Below are positions 1 through 8,361 of a stretch of 64,000 bases of DNA, in pieces (position 1 is the stretch's first letter; every line of letters starts with the position of its first letter). The position numbers were made by a program, and so were the translations under genes. Origin of the DNA: Martinezella rhizogenes. GTDB lineage: Bacteria > Pseudomonadota > Alphaproteobacteria > Rhizobiales > Rhizobiaceae. The DNA is taken from the NCBI RefSeq assembly GCF_000799715.1, contig NZ_JUHG01000011.1, positions 62,001 through 126,000 on the forward strand, in the 5' to 3' direction. Below the pieces are notes generated by a model. That model worked only from the letters and a program-made list of their open reading frames with translations, was not told the DNA's origin and did no database searches.

Positions 1-984
1 GAGCAGCAGGTCGATTAGGCCGAGATGCGAGCCCCAGAAGCCGGCCATGACCGTCGGCTTGCCATGCAGCGTGCCCTTGACCGGATCGGCATCCTTGATG
101 CCGTCCCAGGTCTTCGGGCCGGGGAAGACGAGATGCTGGTGGCCGGTGAAGACGGCGTCGATACCGGGAACGGCGGCGACATAGAGAGAGGCGTTTTCCA
201 TTCTGTCGGAGGGTGCGCTGCCGTCGATGCCGGAGTGCGAAAGGGCGATGATGATATCGGCGCCTTCTTCCTTCATGACCGGCACCCAGGCTTTGGCGGC
301 TTCGACGATATCGCGCGTCTGCGCCTTGCCTTCGAGATTCTTGATGTCCCAGAGCATGATCTGCGGTGGCACGAAGCCGATGAAGCCGATCTTGACCGTG
401 CTTTCATTGCTGGCGCCGTCCTTGATCTTCTTTTCGATGATCCGATAGGGCTTGAAGAACAGGTCGTCCTTTTTCGGGTCGGAGGCGAGCTGGCCCTTGG
501 TCAGGTTGGCGCAGACAAAGGGGAAGTTCGCGCCGCCCAGCACCTTGAACATGAAGTCGAGGCCATAGTTGAACTCGTGGTTTCCGAGTGTGCCGACCTC
601 GTAGCCGAGCGTGTTCATCGCCTTGATGACCGGATGGACATCGCCCTCCTTCATGCCGTGCTGATAGGCCATATAGTCGCCCATCGGATTGCCCTGCAGC
701 ACGTCGCCATTGTCGATCAGCAGCGAATTGGTGGCTTCGGCGCGGATATTGTCGATGATCGTCGCCGTGCGTGACAGGCCCATCGTGTCGTTCGGCTTGT
801 CGGCATAGTAGTCGTAGGGGAAGACGTTGACGTGGATATCAGTCGTTTCCATGAGGCGCAGATGCGCCTGATTGCCGGCCGCGCGCGCTGCGAACGGATG
901 CAGCATGATGAGCGCGGCTGTGGCGCTCAGGCCCTGCAGCAACGAACGGCGCGACATGCTGGGCAATTCCAGAATGGAAGACAT
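1..984 (-). CDS. cpdB: 2',3'-cyclic-nucleotide 2'-phosphodiesterase/3'-nucleotidase, N-terminal 328 residues (truncated by window edge)
   Basis: This is a periplasmic enzyme that hydrolyses 2',3'-cyclic nucleotides and then 3'-nucleotides, releasing nucleoside and phosphate for scavenging. The reading frame is open to the left edge, so the C-terminal nucleotide-binding domain is missing here. The N-terminus carries a twin-arginine signal (SRRSLLQ, residues 11-17) followed by an Ala-rich hydrophobic stretch ending AARA, which indicates Tat export. Metallophosphoesterase motifs follow in order: D49/H51 in TTDIH, then DNGDVLQGNP, GNHEFNYGLD and GHQH. The start is ATG 984 with AGGAG seven bases upstream. 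It may be a substrate of the tatABC products encoded at 38.5-40.3 kb. The family is clear; the exact substrate preference is inferred. Confidence 0.9.
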   Translation of the reverse strand, partial: MSSILELPSMSRRSLLQGLSATAALIMLHPFAARAAGNQAHLRLMETTDIHVNVFPYDYYADKPNDTMGLSRTATIIDNIRAEATNSLLIDNGDVLQGNPMGDYMAYQHGMKEGDVHPVIKAMNTLGYEVGTLGNHEFNYGLDFMFKVLGGANFPFVCANLTKGQLASDPKKDDLFFKPYRIIEKKIKDGASNESTVKIGFIGFVPPQIMLWDIKNLEGKAQTRDIVEAAKAWVPVMKEEGADIIIALSHSGIDGSAPSDRMENASLYVAAVPGIDAVFTGHQHLVFPGPKTWDGIKDADPVKGTLHGKPTVMAGFWGSHLGLIDLLL

Positions 985-1119
985 GAAACACTCCTTCAAC
1001 GATTATTATGGTTCTCGATCACCTCTGGGGGTGAGGGAGATTAGGACGAATTTTGAAGGTGTGCACCTGTAATATGACAGGCTTATTGTGGTTCCCGCGC
1101 CGAGCGGGCAAACAGACCG

Positions 1120-1479
1120 TTAGCGCCTAAGAACCGGCTGTATGTCCTTGTGGAAAAAGCGGAAATAGGAAGCGACCAGAGCCGAGGCATTGGAGGATGG
1201 ATCGAATTCGATGCCGATTCGGCCGCTGTGGACCCAGCGCACGATACCGTCAAGCATGCCGATGTCGGTGCATTCGACACGAACCTTGCTGCCGGCGGCT
1301 GCATGGGTCGGGGATTGCAGGTCAAGCGCGATGCCACTGGCGGAGAGGTCGACCACGCGACCGGTCACTGCCTTTGCGAGATACCATACCTGGCCCATCA
1401 ATCGAACGCGGCGGCGCTGCGAACGCCTCGCTTTGATCTTCAAATTGTATTGGGCCGTCGGTTTCGAAGATGACTGCAT
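1120..1479 (-). CDS. PilZ domain protein (putative cyclic-di-GMP receptor)
   Basis: A 119-residue protein consisting essentially of one PilZ domain, a fold that binds cyclic-di-GMP and passes the signal to motility, polysaccharide or cell-cycle targets. Both ligand-binding signatures are visible: RxxxR at R19-R23 inside a basic patch, and DxSxxG at D44-S46-G49. There is no signal peptide or membrane segment. A GTG at 1515 would add twelve residues, but ATG 1479 has GAGGTG at good spacing and is preferred. No enzyme domain is attached, so the output target cannot be read from the sequence. It is a single-gene unit between cpdB and the divergent EEP-family gene. Confidence 0.85.
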   Translation of the reverse strand: MQSSSKPTAQYNLKIKARRSQRRRVRLMGQVWYLAKAVTGRVVDLSASGIALDLQSPTHAAAGSKVRVECTDIGMLDGIVRWVHSGRIGIEFDPSSNASALVASYFRFFHKDIQPVLRR

Positions 1480-1624
1480 GATTTCACCTCTACGCGTGCG
1501 TATCACTCCTTTCACGGATAGCGGGTATCCATTGAAAGGTGTTTAGCGCGATCGGTAAAATTGCGATCATTCGTATCGATTCGGAGCGGTTCGTCTCAGC
1601 GCGTCGACATGGCCTTTGGGCTAG

Positions 1625-1640
1625 GTGTAGAGCTCTACAC
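1625..1640. promoter_or_regulatory. perfect 16-bp palindrome GTGTAGAGCTCTACAC
   Basis: A perfect dyad lies 21 bases upstream of the preferred ATG of the EEP-family gene and 145 bases from the divergent PilZ start. Its position and perfect symmetry suggest an operator for a dimeric regulator. No binding protein can be named from the sequence. Confidence 0.4.
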
Positions 1641-1661
1641 TGAGTGAATGTTTGGGGAGAA

Positions 1662-2471
1662 ATGGCATTGCGCATCGTTTCGCTGAATGCATGGGGCGGC
1701 CTGCTGCATGAACCGCTGATGCAATATCTGGTCGACGTCGATGCGGATGTTCTCTGCCTCCAGGAAGTGGGACGGACACCGGGCGTGCAATCTGACTGGT
1801 TGACTTACCGCGACCACGGCGTCGAACTTCAGCAGCGGGTCAATCTCTTCGAGGAGATCAAGGCCGCCCTTCCGGGGTATGATGCCTTCTTCTGCCCGGT
1901 GGCGCGAGGCGATCTCTTTGATGGTGACCGGCGGATCGCTTCCGAATTCGGCCTGGCGACCTTCGTCCGCAAGACATATCCGGTCATCGGCCAGGCGCTG
2001 GGCTTTGTGCATGGGGAATTCTCCTCAGACGGCTGGGGGCCGCATCCCCGGTCGCGCAACGCCCATTGTATCCGCCTATTTGACTACGAAGCCGGCTATC
2101 CGATTACCATCGCCCAGATGCACGGCCTGCGTGACCCTGAAGGCAAGGGGGATACACCGGCGCGTCAGCTCCAGGCGACGGCGCTGGTCGATCTGATCCG
2201 TCAGGTGTGGCCGGAAGAGGAGCGGCTGGTCGTCTGCGGCGATTTCAACGTGCTGCCGGGAAGCGTGAGCTTTGAGGCTCTGGCAGCTCTGGGGCTTTCG
2301 GATCTTATCACCTCGCGGGGACATGGCGACACCCGCACCTCTCATTACCGCAAGGAGCCACGTTTCGCCGACTATATGCTGGTGACACCGACGGTCGAGG
2401 TTGTGGCGTTCGGCGTCGTAGCCGAGCCGGAAGTCTCCGATCATCGCGCCTTGCTGCTGGATCTACGGTAG
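1662..2471 (+). CDS. endonuclease/exonuclease/phosphatase (EEP) family protein
   Basis: A 269-residue soluble protein of the EEP fold (DNase I / exonuclease III / sphingomyelinase superfamily), Mg-dependent phosphodiesterases. The motifs appear in order: SLNAWGG at the N-terminus (metal-coordinating Asn), LCLQEV (metal-binding Glu), GDFNVLPGS (catalytic Asp/Asn), DYMLV and EVSDHRAL at the C-terminus (Asp-His). There is no signal peptide. ATG 1662 gives the normal beginning of the fold; GTG 1644 is an alternative six residues upstream. The true substrate (nucleic acid, lipid head group or nucleotide) cannot be decided from these motifs. It ends six bases from the convergent Lrp gene. Confidence 0.8.
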   Translation: MALRIVSLNAWGGLLHEPLMQYLVDVDADVLCLQEVGRTPGVQSDWLTYRDHGVELQQRVNLFEEIKAALPGYDAFFCPVARGDLFDGDRRIASEFGLATFVRKTYPVIGQALGFVHGEFSSDGWGPHPRSRNAHCIRLFDYEAGYPITIAQMHGLRDPEGKGDTPARQLQATALVDLIRQVWPEEERLVVCGDFNVLPGSVSFEALAALGLSDLITSRGHGDTRTSHYRKEPRFADYMLVTPTVEVVAFGVVAEPEVSDHRALLLDLR

Positions 2472-2477
2472 TCCAGC

Positions 2478-2939
2478 TCAAAGACCGACATTCGGCCGGT
2501 CGATGATCTCGCGCAGCGCAAAGCTGGAATTGATCTTCACCACATGCGGCAGGGCGGAGAGCCAGTCGCGGTGGATGCGCTCGTAATCCTCGAGATCGCG
2601 CGCGGCGATGCGCAGGATATAGTCGTATTCGCCGGACATGAGATAGCAGCCGAGCACGTTCGGGCACAGTTTGACCGCCGCCTCGAATTCCGAAAGCGTC
2701 TTGGCGAACTGGCCGGACAGCGAGATATGCACCATGGCGATCATCTTGTAATCCAGCGCCTTGTGCGACAGCCGCGCATGATAGCCGCCGATGACGCCGT
2801 CTTTCTCCAGAATGTCGAGCCGGCGCGAACAGGCGGACGGCGAGAGACCGACCTTTTCGGCAAGCTCGGCATTGGTGATCCTGGCGTTCTGCTGCAGCAC
2901 CCGCAGGATCGAACGATCCATGGTGTCTAGGTCTGACAT
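2478..2939 (-). CDS. aldR: Lrp/AsnC family transcriptional regulator, probable activator of alanine dehydrogenase
   Basis: A 153-residue Lrp/AsnC protein with an N-terminal winged HTH (DRSILRVLQQNARITNAELAEK, then SACSRRLDILEKDG) and a C-terminal ligand-binding RAM domain (FEAAVKLCPNVLGCYLMSGEYDYIL). It is transcribed divergently from alanine dehydrogenase across 132 bases. That is the arrangement of aldR-aldA in Rhizobium leguminosarum, where AldR activates aldA. Start ATG 2939 gives the usual family length; an extension to 3056 would read through the shared promoter region. The symbol rests on this context; a general amino-acid regulator is possible. Confidence 0.8.
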   Translation of the reverse strand: MSDLDTMDRSILRVLQQNARITNAELAEKVGLSPSACSRRLDILEKDGVIGGYHARLSHKALDYKMIAMVHISLSGQFAKTLSEFEAAVKLCPNVLGCYLMSGEYDYILRIAARDLEDYERIHRDWLSALPHVVKINSSFALREIIDRPNVGL

Positions 2940-2956
2940 TCGAAGATCCTTCGAAG
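2939..2956. promoter_or_regulatory. tandem TTCGAAG repeats in the aldR-ald intergenic region
   Basis: TTCGAAG occurs at 2939-2945 and 2950-2956, spaced by one helical turn (11 bp). Read on the minus strand it overlaps the ribosome-binding region of the Lrp gene (AAGGATC before ATG 2939). The spacing suits a multimeric Lrp-type regulator and would allow autorepression. This is inferred. Confidence 0.3.
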
Positions 2957-3071
2957 AATTTTTATTCTGCGCAATAATCCACGAAAAATGACCGTCGGGC
3001 AAATTCTCTTTGCAAGGACATTTCAAAGCGGAGGTGGTCTCATTCCTGTGAAGCATTCAGGGAGGAATGAT

Positions 3072-4190
3072 ATGCGTGTCGGTTGCCCGAAAGAGATCAA
3101 GAACCATGAATACCGCGTCGGCCTGACGCCCGCGTCCGTCCGCGAATATGTGGCCCACGGCCACGAGGTCTGGGTCGAAACGAAGGCCGGTGCCGGCATC
3201 GGCGCCGATGATCACGCCTATATCGCTGCCGGTGCGAAGATCGCCGCCAGCGCGAAGGACATCTTCGAAAAGTGCGACATGATCGTGAAGGTCAAGGAGC
3301 CGCAGCCGTCCGAATGGGCGCAACTGCGCGACGGCCAGCTTCTCTACACCTACCTGCATCTTGCGCCCGATCCGGAGCAGACCAGGGGCCTGCTCGCCTC
3401 CGGCGTCACCGCCATCGCCTATGAAACCGTCACGGACGAGCGCGGCGGCCTGCCGTTGCTGGCGCCGATGTCTGAGGTTGCTGGCCGCCTGTCGATCCAG
3501 GCGGGCGCAACCGCGCTACAGAAGGCCAATGGCGGCCTTGGCATCCTGCTAGGTGGCGTGCCCGGCGTGCTGCCGGCCAAGGTGGCGATCATCGGCGGCG
3601 GTGTCGTCGGCCTGCATGCCGCCAAGATGGCGGCTGGCCTCGGCGCCGATGTCAGCATCCTCGACCGTTCACTGCCGCGCCTGCGCCAGCTGGACGATAT
3701 CTTCAACGGCCGCGTCCATACTCGCTATTCCAGCATTCAGGCGCTGGAAGAAGAGGTCTTTTCCGCCGATCTCGTCATCGGCGCCGTCCTGATCCCCGGT
3801 GCCGCCGCACCGAAGCTCGTCACCCGCGAAATGCTGTCCGGCATGAAGAAGGGCTCTGTCATTGTCGACGTCGCCATCGACCAGGGCGGCTGTTTTGAGA
3901 CTTCGCATGCCACGACCCATTCCGAGCCGACCTACGAGGTCGACGGCGTGGTGCACTATTGCGTCGCCAACATGCCGGGCGCCGTTCCCGTCACCTCGGC
4001 GCATGCGCTGAACAACGCCACCATCTATCACGGCCTGGCGTTGGCGGATCGCGGCTTACGGGCGATCGCCGAGGACAAGCATCTGCGCAATGGCCTCAAC
4101 GTCCACAAGGGCCGCGTGACCAACAAGCCGGTCGCAGAGGCGCTGGGCTACGAAGCCTTCGCGCCGGAAAGCGTCTTGAACGTAGCGTAA
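3072..4190 (+). CDS. ald: alanine dehydrogenase
   Basis: NAD-dependent L-alanine dehydrogenase, which interconverts alanine with pyruvate and ammonium; in rhizobia it contributes to alanine synthesis in bacteroids and to alanine catabolism. The 372-residue length is standard. The N-terminus [20 protein letters not shown] is diagnostic. The catalytic Lys lies in VKVKEP and the His in YLHLAPD. The Rossmann NAD site is [16 protein letters not shown], followed by the acidic SILD, and DVAIDQGGC contains the active-site Asp. ATG 3072 has GGAGGA six bases upstream. It is divergent from an Lrp regulator, which probably controls it. Confidence 0.96.
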   Translation: MRVGCPKEIKNHEYRVGLTPASVREYVAHGHEVWVETKAGAGIGADDHAYIAAGAKIAASAKDIFEKCDMIVKVKEPQPSEWAQLRDGQLLYTYLHLAPDPEQTRGLLASGVTAIAYETVTDERGGLPLLAPMSEVAGRLSIQAGATALQKANGGLGILLGGVPGVLPAKVAIIGGGVVGLHAAKMAAGLGADVSILDRSLPRLRQLDDIFNGRVHTRYSSIQALEEEVFSADLVIGAVLIPGAAAPKLVTREMLSGMKKGSVIVDVAIDQGGCFETSHATTHSEPTYEVDGVVHYCVANMPGAVPVTSAHALNNATIYHGLALADRGLRAIAEDKHLRNGLNVHKGRVTNKPVAEALGYEAFAPESVLNVA

Positions 4191-4206
4191 ATCCCATCGC
4201 GCTACG

Positions 4207-4716
4207 TCAGATGGAGGCGCTGGCATTCTCATATGCCGGCGCTTCTTTTTTATCGATCCGGCACTGATAGCAATTGTTGCGCGCCGAGCGGACATGCACA
4301 TAGGCAATGCCCTCGCGGCCAAGAAGCTCGGCCGCATAGGCGGGGATGTTGCCGATCGGCGTCACGGCGCCGGTGCCATAGATAATGCGGTTGTTCTCGC
4401 CATAGCCGCGCACGATGAAATCCGGGCTGGTCGTCAGCATCGGCGGCAGGACTTCCTCGGCGGCATAGCGCTCGCAAGGCTCCTTATGCAGGAAGACCGG
4501 CCCGGTTTCGGCATAGGGCTGCAATTCCGGAAACGGCCGATAGGCGAAGACGAGAAATTCTTGGCCTGCATCGATATTGCGCAGGCAATGGCGGCAGGGA
4601 TGGCCGGGGCCGTCGGAGATCATTGTCTCCGGCTGGTGACCGTAGGCATCCGCCGCGCCGCTCCAGAGGGCTTCGGCGTCGGACGTGGGCATGGCGGCAA
4701 AAGCGATGGTGGACAT
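4207..4716 (-). CDS. DUF1203 family protein
   Basis: A 169-residue soluble protein of the DUF1203 family, whose function is unknown. Visible hallmarks are GHPCRHCLRNID (a CxxC pair), an aromatic stretch ending ELQPYAETGPVFLHKEPCERY, and a C-terminal ARNNCYQCRI (a second CxxC pair). The four cysteines could bind a metal. There is no export signal or membrane segment. It is convergent with ald, with 16 bases between stops, and follows the GNAT gene on the minus strand. Membership in the family is by recall of the pattern; nothing nearby reveals its role. Confidence 0.7.
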   Translation of the reverse strand: MSTIAFAAMPTSDAEALWSGAADAYGHQPETMISDGPGHPCRHCLRNIDAGQEFLVFAYRPFPELQPYAETGPVFLHKEPCERYAAEEVLPPMLTTSPDFIVRGYGENNRIIYGTGAVTPIGNIPAYAAELLGREGIAYVHVRSARNNCYQCRIDKKEAPAYENASASI

Positions 4717-4788
4717 GACAAATCTCCTTGCTTGAGGTTCGTCATGTGATGCGCCGCAAGGGCAGCGGAAGCCACCCGATTCCTGCCG

Positions 4789-5355
4789 TCAGGCTTTTTT
4801 CGCCAGCTCCAGCAATTCCTTGTCGCTCAGCGGCCGCACGATGCCTTCACCTGTCGAGACCGGTGAGAAGCCGAACATCTGGTAGAGCTGAAGCGCGCGC
4901 GGATGGTCGAGATTGTTGGTGGTCGTGGTGACGCGCTGCGGGTTCAGCGTCCATATGGCGTAAAGCGACTGCAACAGGAACCATTTGCCGATGCCGAGGC
5001 CTAGCGCGTGTTCGATAAGACCGAAATGGCTGAGCTCGATCGTCTCCTCGTCCTCGCGGAAATATTCGAAAAAGCCGGCTGGAGCACCGTTAACGTAGAG
5101 CACGCTGATATCATTGCGCTCATTGTGCAGGAGCGCCGTCAGCTCCTCGTCGGACATGCGAAGCCGGTCGACCCAGTGCCAGCGCGCGCCCACTTGGCGA
5201 TAGAGATAGCGGTAGAAGGGCAGCGGAATGCCCGGCGCGCGCATGATCGCCGTCTGGATGTTGACGGGCACGGCCAGGCTCGCCTTGGGCGGCGCCGTCA
5301 TTTCCAGACGGGTGATATGAACCTTGAGCGACGAGGGTGTCTTCACGGGGCGCAA
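4789..5355 (-). CDS. GNAT family N-acetyltransferase
   Basis: A 188-residue protein with the GNAT acyl-CoA fold. The strands around APAGFFEYF and IELSHFGLIEHALGLGIGKWFLLQSL form the acetyl-CoA pyrophosphate loop (a variant of Q/RxxGxG/A), followed by NNLDHPRALQLYQMFGFSP, the typical motif B end. The TTG at 5355 lies three bases after the sseA stop; a GTG at 5346 is an alternative. The tight spacing suggests co-transcription with sseA. The substrate (a small amine or a protein N-terminus) is unknown. Confidence 0.75.
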   Translation of the reverse strand: MRPVKTPSSLKVHITRLEMTAPPKASLAVPVNIQTAIMRAPGIPLPFYRYLYRQVGARWHWVDRLRMSDEELTALLHNERNDISVLYVNGAPAGFFEYFREDEETIELSHFGLIEHALGLGIGKWFLLQSLYAIWTLNPQRVTTTTNNLDHPRALQLYQMFGFSPVSTGEGIVRPLSDKELLELAKKA

Positions 5356-5358
5356 CGC

Positions 5359-6216
5359 TCAGTCTTTTCCGGTAACGATGGGCGTATCCGAACGGCTGCC
5401 CCATTCCGACCAGGAGCCGTCATAAAGCCGGTTGCCGTCATGGCCGAGCGATTCGAGCGCAAGCGTGATGATGGCGGCGGTGATTCCAGAGCCGCAGGTG
5501 GTCACGACGGGCTTTTCCAGATTGATGCCGGCCTTCTCGATGGTTTCACGCAGTTCGGGTAGGGATTTGAACTTGCCGTTCACAGCGAAGACGCCGGAGG
5601 GCAGGTTTTTTGCACCCGGCATGTGGCCGGAGCGCATGCCTTCGCGCGGCTCCGGTTCAGTGGCGGCGAAACGGCCGGCGCTACGGGCGTCGGCGATCTG
5701 CGGGGAGCCGCTATCGACGATGCCGCGCATCTCGTCGAAGGAGACGATGCGGGCAGCGTTGAAGTTCGGCTTGAAGGTCGTGGGCGCGAAGGCGGGCAGG
5801 GCGGTTTCCAGCGGCCGTCCCTCGGCCTTCCAGCCATCCAGGCCGCCGTCGAGCACGAAGACGTTCCTTGCGCCCATAACGGCGCGGAACAGCCACCAAA
5901 CGCGGGGCGAGGCAAAGAGGCCGGGGCCGTCATAGACGACGATGCGATCGTTTTCGCTGATGCCGAGCTTGCCGACTTCAGCCGCGAAGAATTCCGGCGA
6001 GGGAACTGTATGCGGCAGGCCAGTGGAATGATCGGCAATCTTGTCCTGATTGAAGCGGATGGCACCGGGAATATGGCCGCTGGCATATTCGGCATCGGCG
6101 TCGCGCTTCTGCGCCGGCAGATAGAAGGATGCATCGAGGATGCGCAGATCCTTGGCGCCCAATTCGTTCTGCAGCCAATCGGCGGATACGACGAAACGGC
6201 TTTTCTCCGCTGTCAT
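5359..6216 (-). CDS. sseA: 3-mercaptopyruvate sulfurtransferase (tandem rhodanese)
   Basis: A 285-residue enzyme with two rhodanese domains. The first half (ILDASFYLP to LDGGLDGWKAEG) is the inactive structural domain. The second carries the catalytic cysteine in CGSGITA, whose loop sequence is the form seen in 3-mercaptopyruvate sulfurtransferases rather than in thiosulfate sulfurtransferases. It transfers sulfur from 3-mercaptopyruvate to thiols or cyanide. ATG 6216 follows an AGGGAGAG ribosome site; a longer upstream frame has no family similarity. It lies downstream of cysK and alaX on the same strand, fitting a cysteine/sulfur context. Confidence 0.88.
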   Translation of the reverse strand: MTAEKSRFVVSADWLQNELGAKDLRILDASFYLPAQKRDADAEYASGHIPGAIRFNQDKIADHSTGLPHTVPSPEFFAAEVGKLGISENDRIVVYDGPGLFASPRVWWLFRAVMGARNVFVLDGGLDGWKAEGRPLETALPAFAPTTFKPNFNAARIVSFDEMRGIVDSGSPQIADARSAGRFAATEPEPREGMRSGHMPGAKNLPSGVFAVNGKFKSLPELRETIEKAGINLEKPVVTTCGSGITAAIITLALESLGHDGNRLYDGSWSEWGSRSDTPIVTGKD

Positions 6217-6280
6217 GATGATCTCTCCCTGCCTACTTTTGATTCTGGGGGTTGTGTCAGGATGTGGGACTTGGCCGGCT

Positions 6281-7018
6281 CTACGCGTCGTCCGTGGGCG
6301 AGCCGAAACGAATGCGGAAGCGGCGGTTCTCCTTGCCCTTCTTCTCGATCTTGGCGATATGGATTGCCCCGACTTCCTGGGTCTCCGACACATGTGTGCC
6401 GCCGCAGGGCTGGCTGTCAACGGCGGAATTCTCACCGATGCAGACAAGGCTGACGCGGCCGAGGCCAACGGGCGGGCGCACATTCTTGGATTTGACGATG
6501 CCCGGATTGGCCGCCAACTCCTCGTCGGTGATCCATTGGACGAAGACGGGATGGTTCTCGTTGACCAGCGCCATCATCTTCGCCGTTACTTCATCCTTGT
6601 CGATCGTCTCGCTCATGTCGAAATCGACACGGCTTTCATCTTCGCCGACGGCGGCCCCGGTGATTGGAAACTGGCAGACGACCGAGAGCAGATGGCAGGC
6701 CGTGTGCATGCGCATGAGCTTGTAGCGGCGCGGCCAGTCGACATGCAGCACCAGCTTCTCGCCGAGGATAGGCTGCGCCTCGCCCTCGAGCGGCACATGG
6801 ATGATGATGTCCTTGATCGGCCCGTGCCTCGTCTGGCCCAGCATGATCTTCGAGCCGTCGGCGCGCTCGAAGAAACCGGTGTCGCCCGGCTGCCCGCCGG
6901 AAGTGGCATAAAAGCAGGTCTGGTCGAGCTCGATGCCCCCATCGTCGTGGATTGCGGTGACGACAGCCTCGGCGGTCGAGAGATAGAAATCGTCACGATA
7001 AAGGGCATTCACGGGCAT
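6281..7018 (-). CDS. alanyl-tRNA editing protein (AlaX-type)
   Basis: A 245-residue stand-alone homologue of the AlaRS editing domain. It hydrolyses mischarged Ser-tRNA(Ala) or Gly-tRNA(Ala) in the cytoplasm. The N-terminal beta-barrel with TSGGQPGDTG is typical of AlaX proteins. The zinc and active-site signatures are both present: HTACH (HxxxH) in MRMHTACHLLS and CGGTH (CxxxH) in SQPCGGTHV. ATG 7018 (MPVNALYRDD) lies four bases after the cysK stop, so the two are probably translated from one mRNA. A start at 7060 would overlap cysK and adds unrelated residues. Confidence 0.88.
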   Translation of the reverse strand: MPVNALYRDDFYLSTAEAVVTAIHDDGGIELDQTCFYATSGGQPGDTGFFERADGSKIMLGQTRHGPIKDIIIHVPLEGEAQPILGEKLVLHVDWPRRYKLMRMHTACHLLSVVCQFPITGAAVGEDESRVDFDMSETIDKDEVTAKMMALVNENHPVFVQWITDEELAANPGIVKSKNVRPPVGLGRVSLVCIGENSAVDSQPCGGTHVSETQEVGAIHIAKIEKKGKENRRFRIRFGSPTDDA

Positions 7019-7022
7019 GACG

Positions 7023-8063
7023 TCACGCTTGGTTTTCGTAAGGGATCGGAATGTCGGCATTCTTCGCGAGATATGCCGGCAACGGCAGGCCCTTCGATTT
7101 CAGGAAGTCCGGATTGAAAAGCTTGGACTGATAGCGATTGCCATAGTCGCAAAGGATCGTCACGATCGTGTGGCCGGGGCCGAGATCCCTAGCAAGGCGC
7201 ACCGCGCCGGCAATGTTGATGGCCGTCGAACCGCCAAGGCAAAGACCTTCATATTCGACGAGATCGAAGACATAGGGCAGGGCTTCTGCATCGGTGACCT
7301 GATAGACGTAATCGGGCGTGAACCCCTCCAGGTTTGCCGTCACGCGGCCCTGGCCGATGCCCTCGGTGATCGAGGAACCGGAGGACTTCAACTCGCCATT
7401 CTTGTAGAATTCGTAAAGGGCTGCCCCTTCCGGATCGGCGATGCCGATCTTGATGTCCCTGTTGAAGGCATGCAGGCCCATGGCCACGCCCGCCAGCGTG
7501 CCGCCGGAGCCGACCGAGCAGATGAAGCCGTCGATCTTGCCATTGGTGTCGGCCCAGATTTCCTTCGCCGTGGTCTCGATATGCGCCTGCCGGTTGGCGA
7601 CGTTGTCGAACTGATTGGCCCAGATCGCGCCGTTCGGCTCGGTCTTTGCCAATTGTGCCGCAAGCCGTCCGGAGAGCTTCACGTAATTGTTCGGGTTCTT
7701 GTAGGGAACCGCCGGCACTTCGACGAGCTCGGCGCCGAGAAGCTTCAGCGCGTCCTTCTTTTCCTGGCTCTGCGTTTCCGGAATGACGATGACGGTGCGG
7801 TAGCCGAGCGCCTTGGCGACGAGCGTCAGGCCGATGCCGGTATTGCCGGCCGTACCCTCGACGATGACGCCGCCGGGCTTCAGCAAGCCCTTCTTCTCCG
7901 CGTCACGGATAATGTAGAGCGCGGCGCGATCCTTGACCGACTGGCCGGGGTTCAAAAACTCCGCCTTGCCGAGAATGGTCGAGCCCGTCGCCTCGGAGGC
8001 TCCCTTGAGCTTGATCAACGGCGTATTGCCGATCGCTTCTAGGACGGAGGGATGGACGGTCAT
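7023..8063 (-). CDS. cysK: cysteine synthase A (O-acetylserine sulfhydrylase)
   Basis: A PLP enzyme making L-cysteine from O-acetylserine and sulfide. It is 346 residues long. The PLP lysine sits in NPGQSVKDRAALY near residue 46. EGTAGNTGIGL is the substrate loop (the TSGNTG equivalent, with Ala for Ser), and VGSGGTLAGV is the phosphate-binding glycine loop. Start ATG 8063. It is the first gene of a probable leftward unit cysK-alaX-sseA-GNAT. Cystathionine beta-synthase-like enzymes share the fold, but the absence of a C-terminal CBS domain favours cysteine synthase. Confidence 0.92.
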   Translation of the reverse strand: MTVHPSVLEAIGNTPLIKLKGASEATGSTILGKAEFLNPGQSVKDRAALYIIRDAEKKGLLKPGGVIVEGTAGNTGIGLTLVAKALGYRTVIVIPETQSQEKKDALKLLGAELVEVPAVPYKNPNNYVKLSGRLAAQLAKTEPNGAIWANQFDNVANRQAHIETTAKEIWADTNGKIDGFICSVGSGGTLAGVAMGLHAFNRDIKIGIADPEGAALYEFYKNGELKSSGSSITEGIGQGRVTANLEGFTPDYVYQVTDAEALPYVFDLVEYEGLCLGGSTAINIAGAVRLARDLGPGHTIVTILCDYGNRYQSKLFNPDFLKSKGLPLPAYLAKNADIPIPYENQA

Positions 8064-8361
8064 GGAATCTCTGCCTTCTGTTCAGCACTACTGTAAGAAC
8101 GGTCTTTTCCCTTCACAAGGCAGTCTAGGCAAGAAAATCTGTTCCACGCTGCCTATCCGGGCCGCAAAATTCAACTTGGACGGCAAAAGACCGGGCTGAC
8201 CACCTTTGGAAAGTCCGCTCCTCCGTCCGGCCGACACGGATTTCGACCATGCCTGCCATGTGCCGGCCGAAAGCGGCCACAATGATGCGCTAGTCCTAAA
8301 ATGCTGAGGAAGGCCGCCTGAACGCGGCATCCGGGCAGGTCGCCAGCCGAGGAGAAAAGCC

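Noticed and set aside
25..774. A 249-codon plus-strand frame at the left edge
   Set aside because: It is the shadow of the cpdB frame on the minus strand, which has metallophosphoesterase motifs and a Tat signal.
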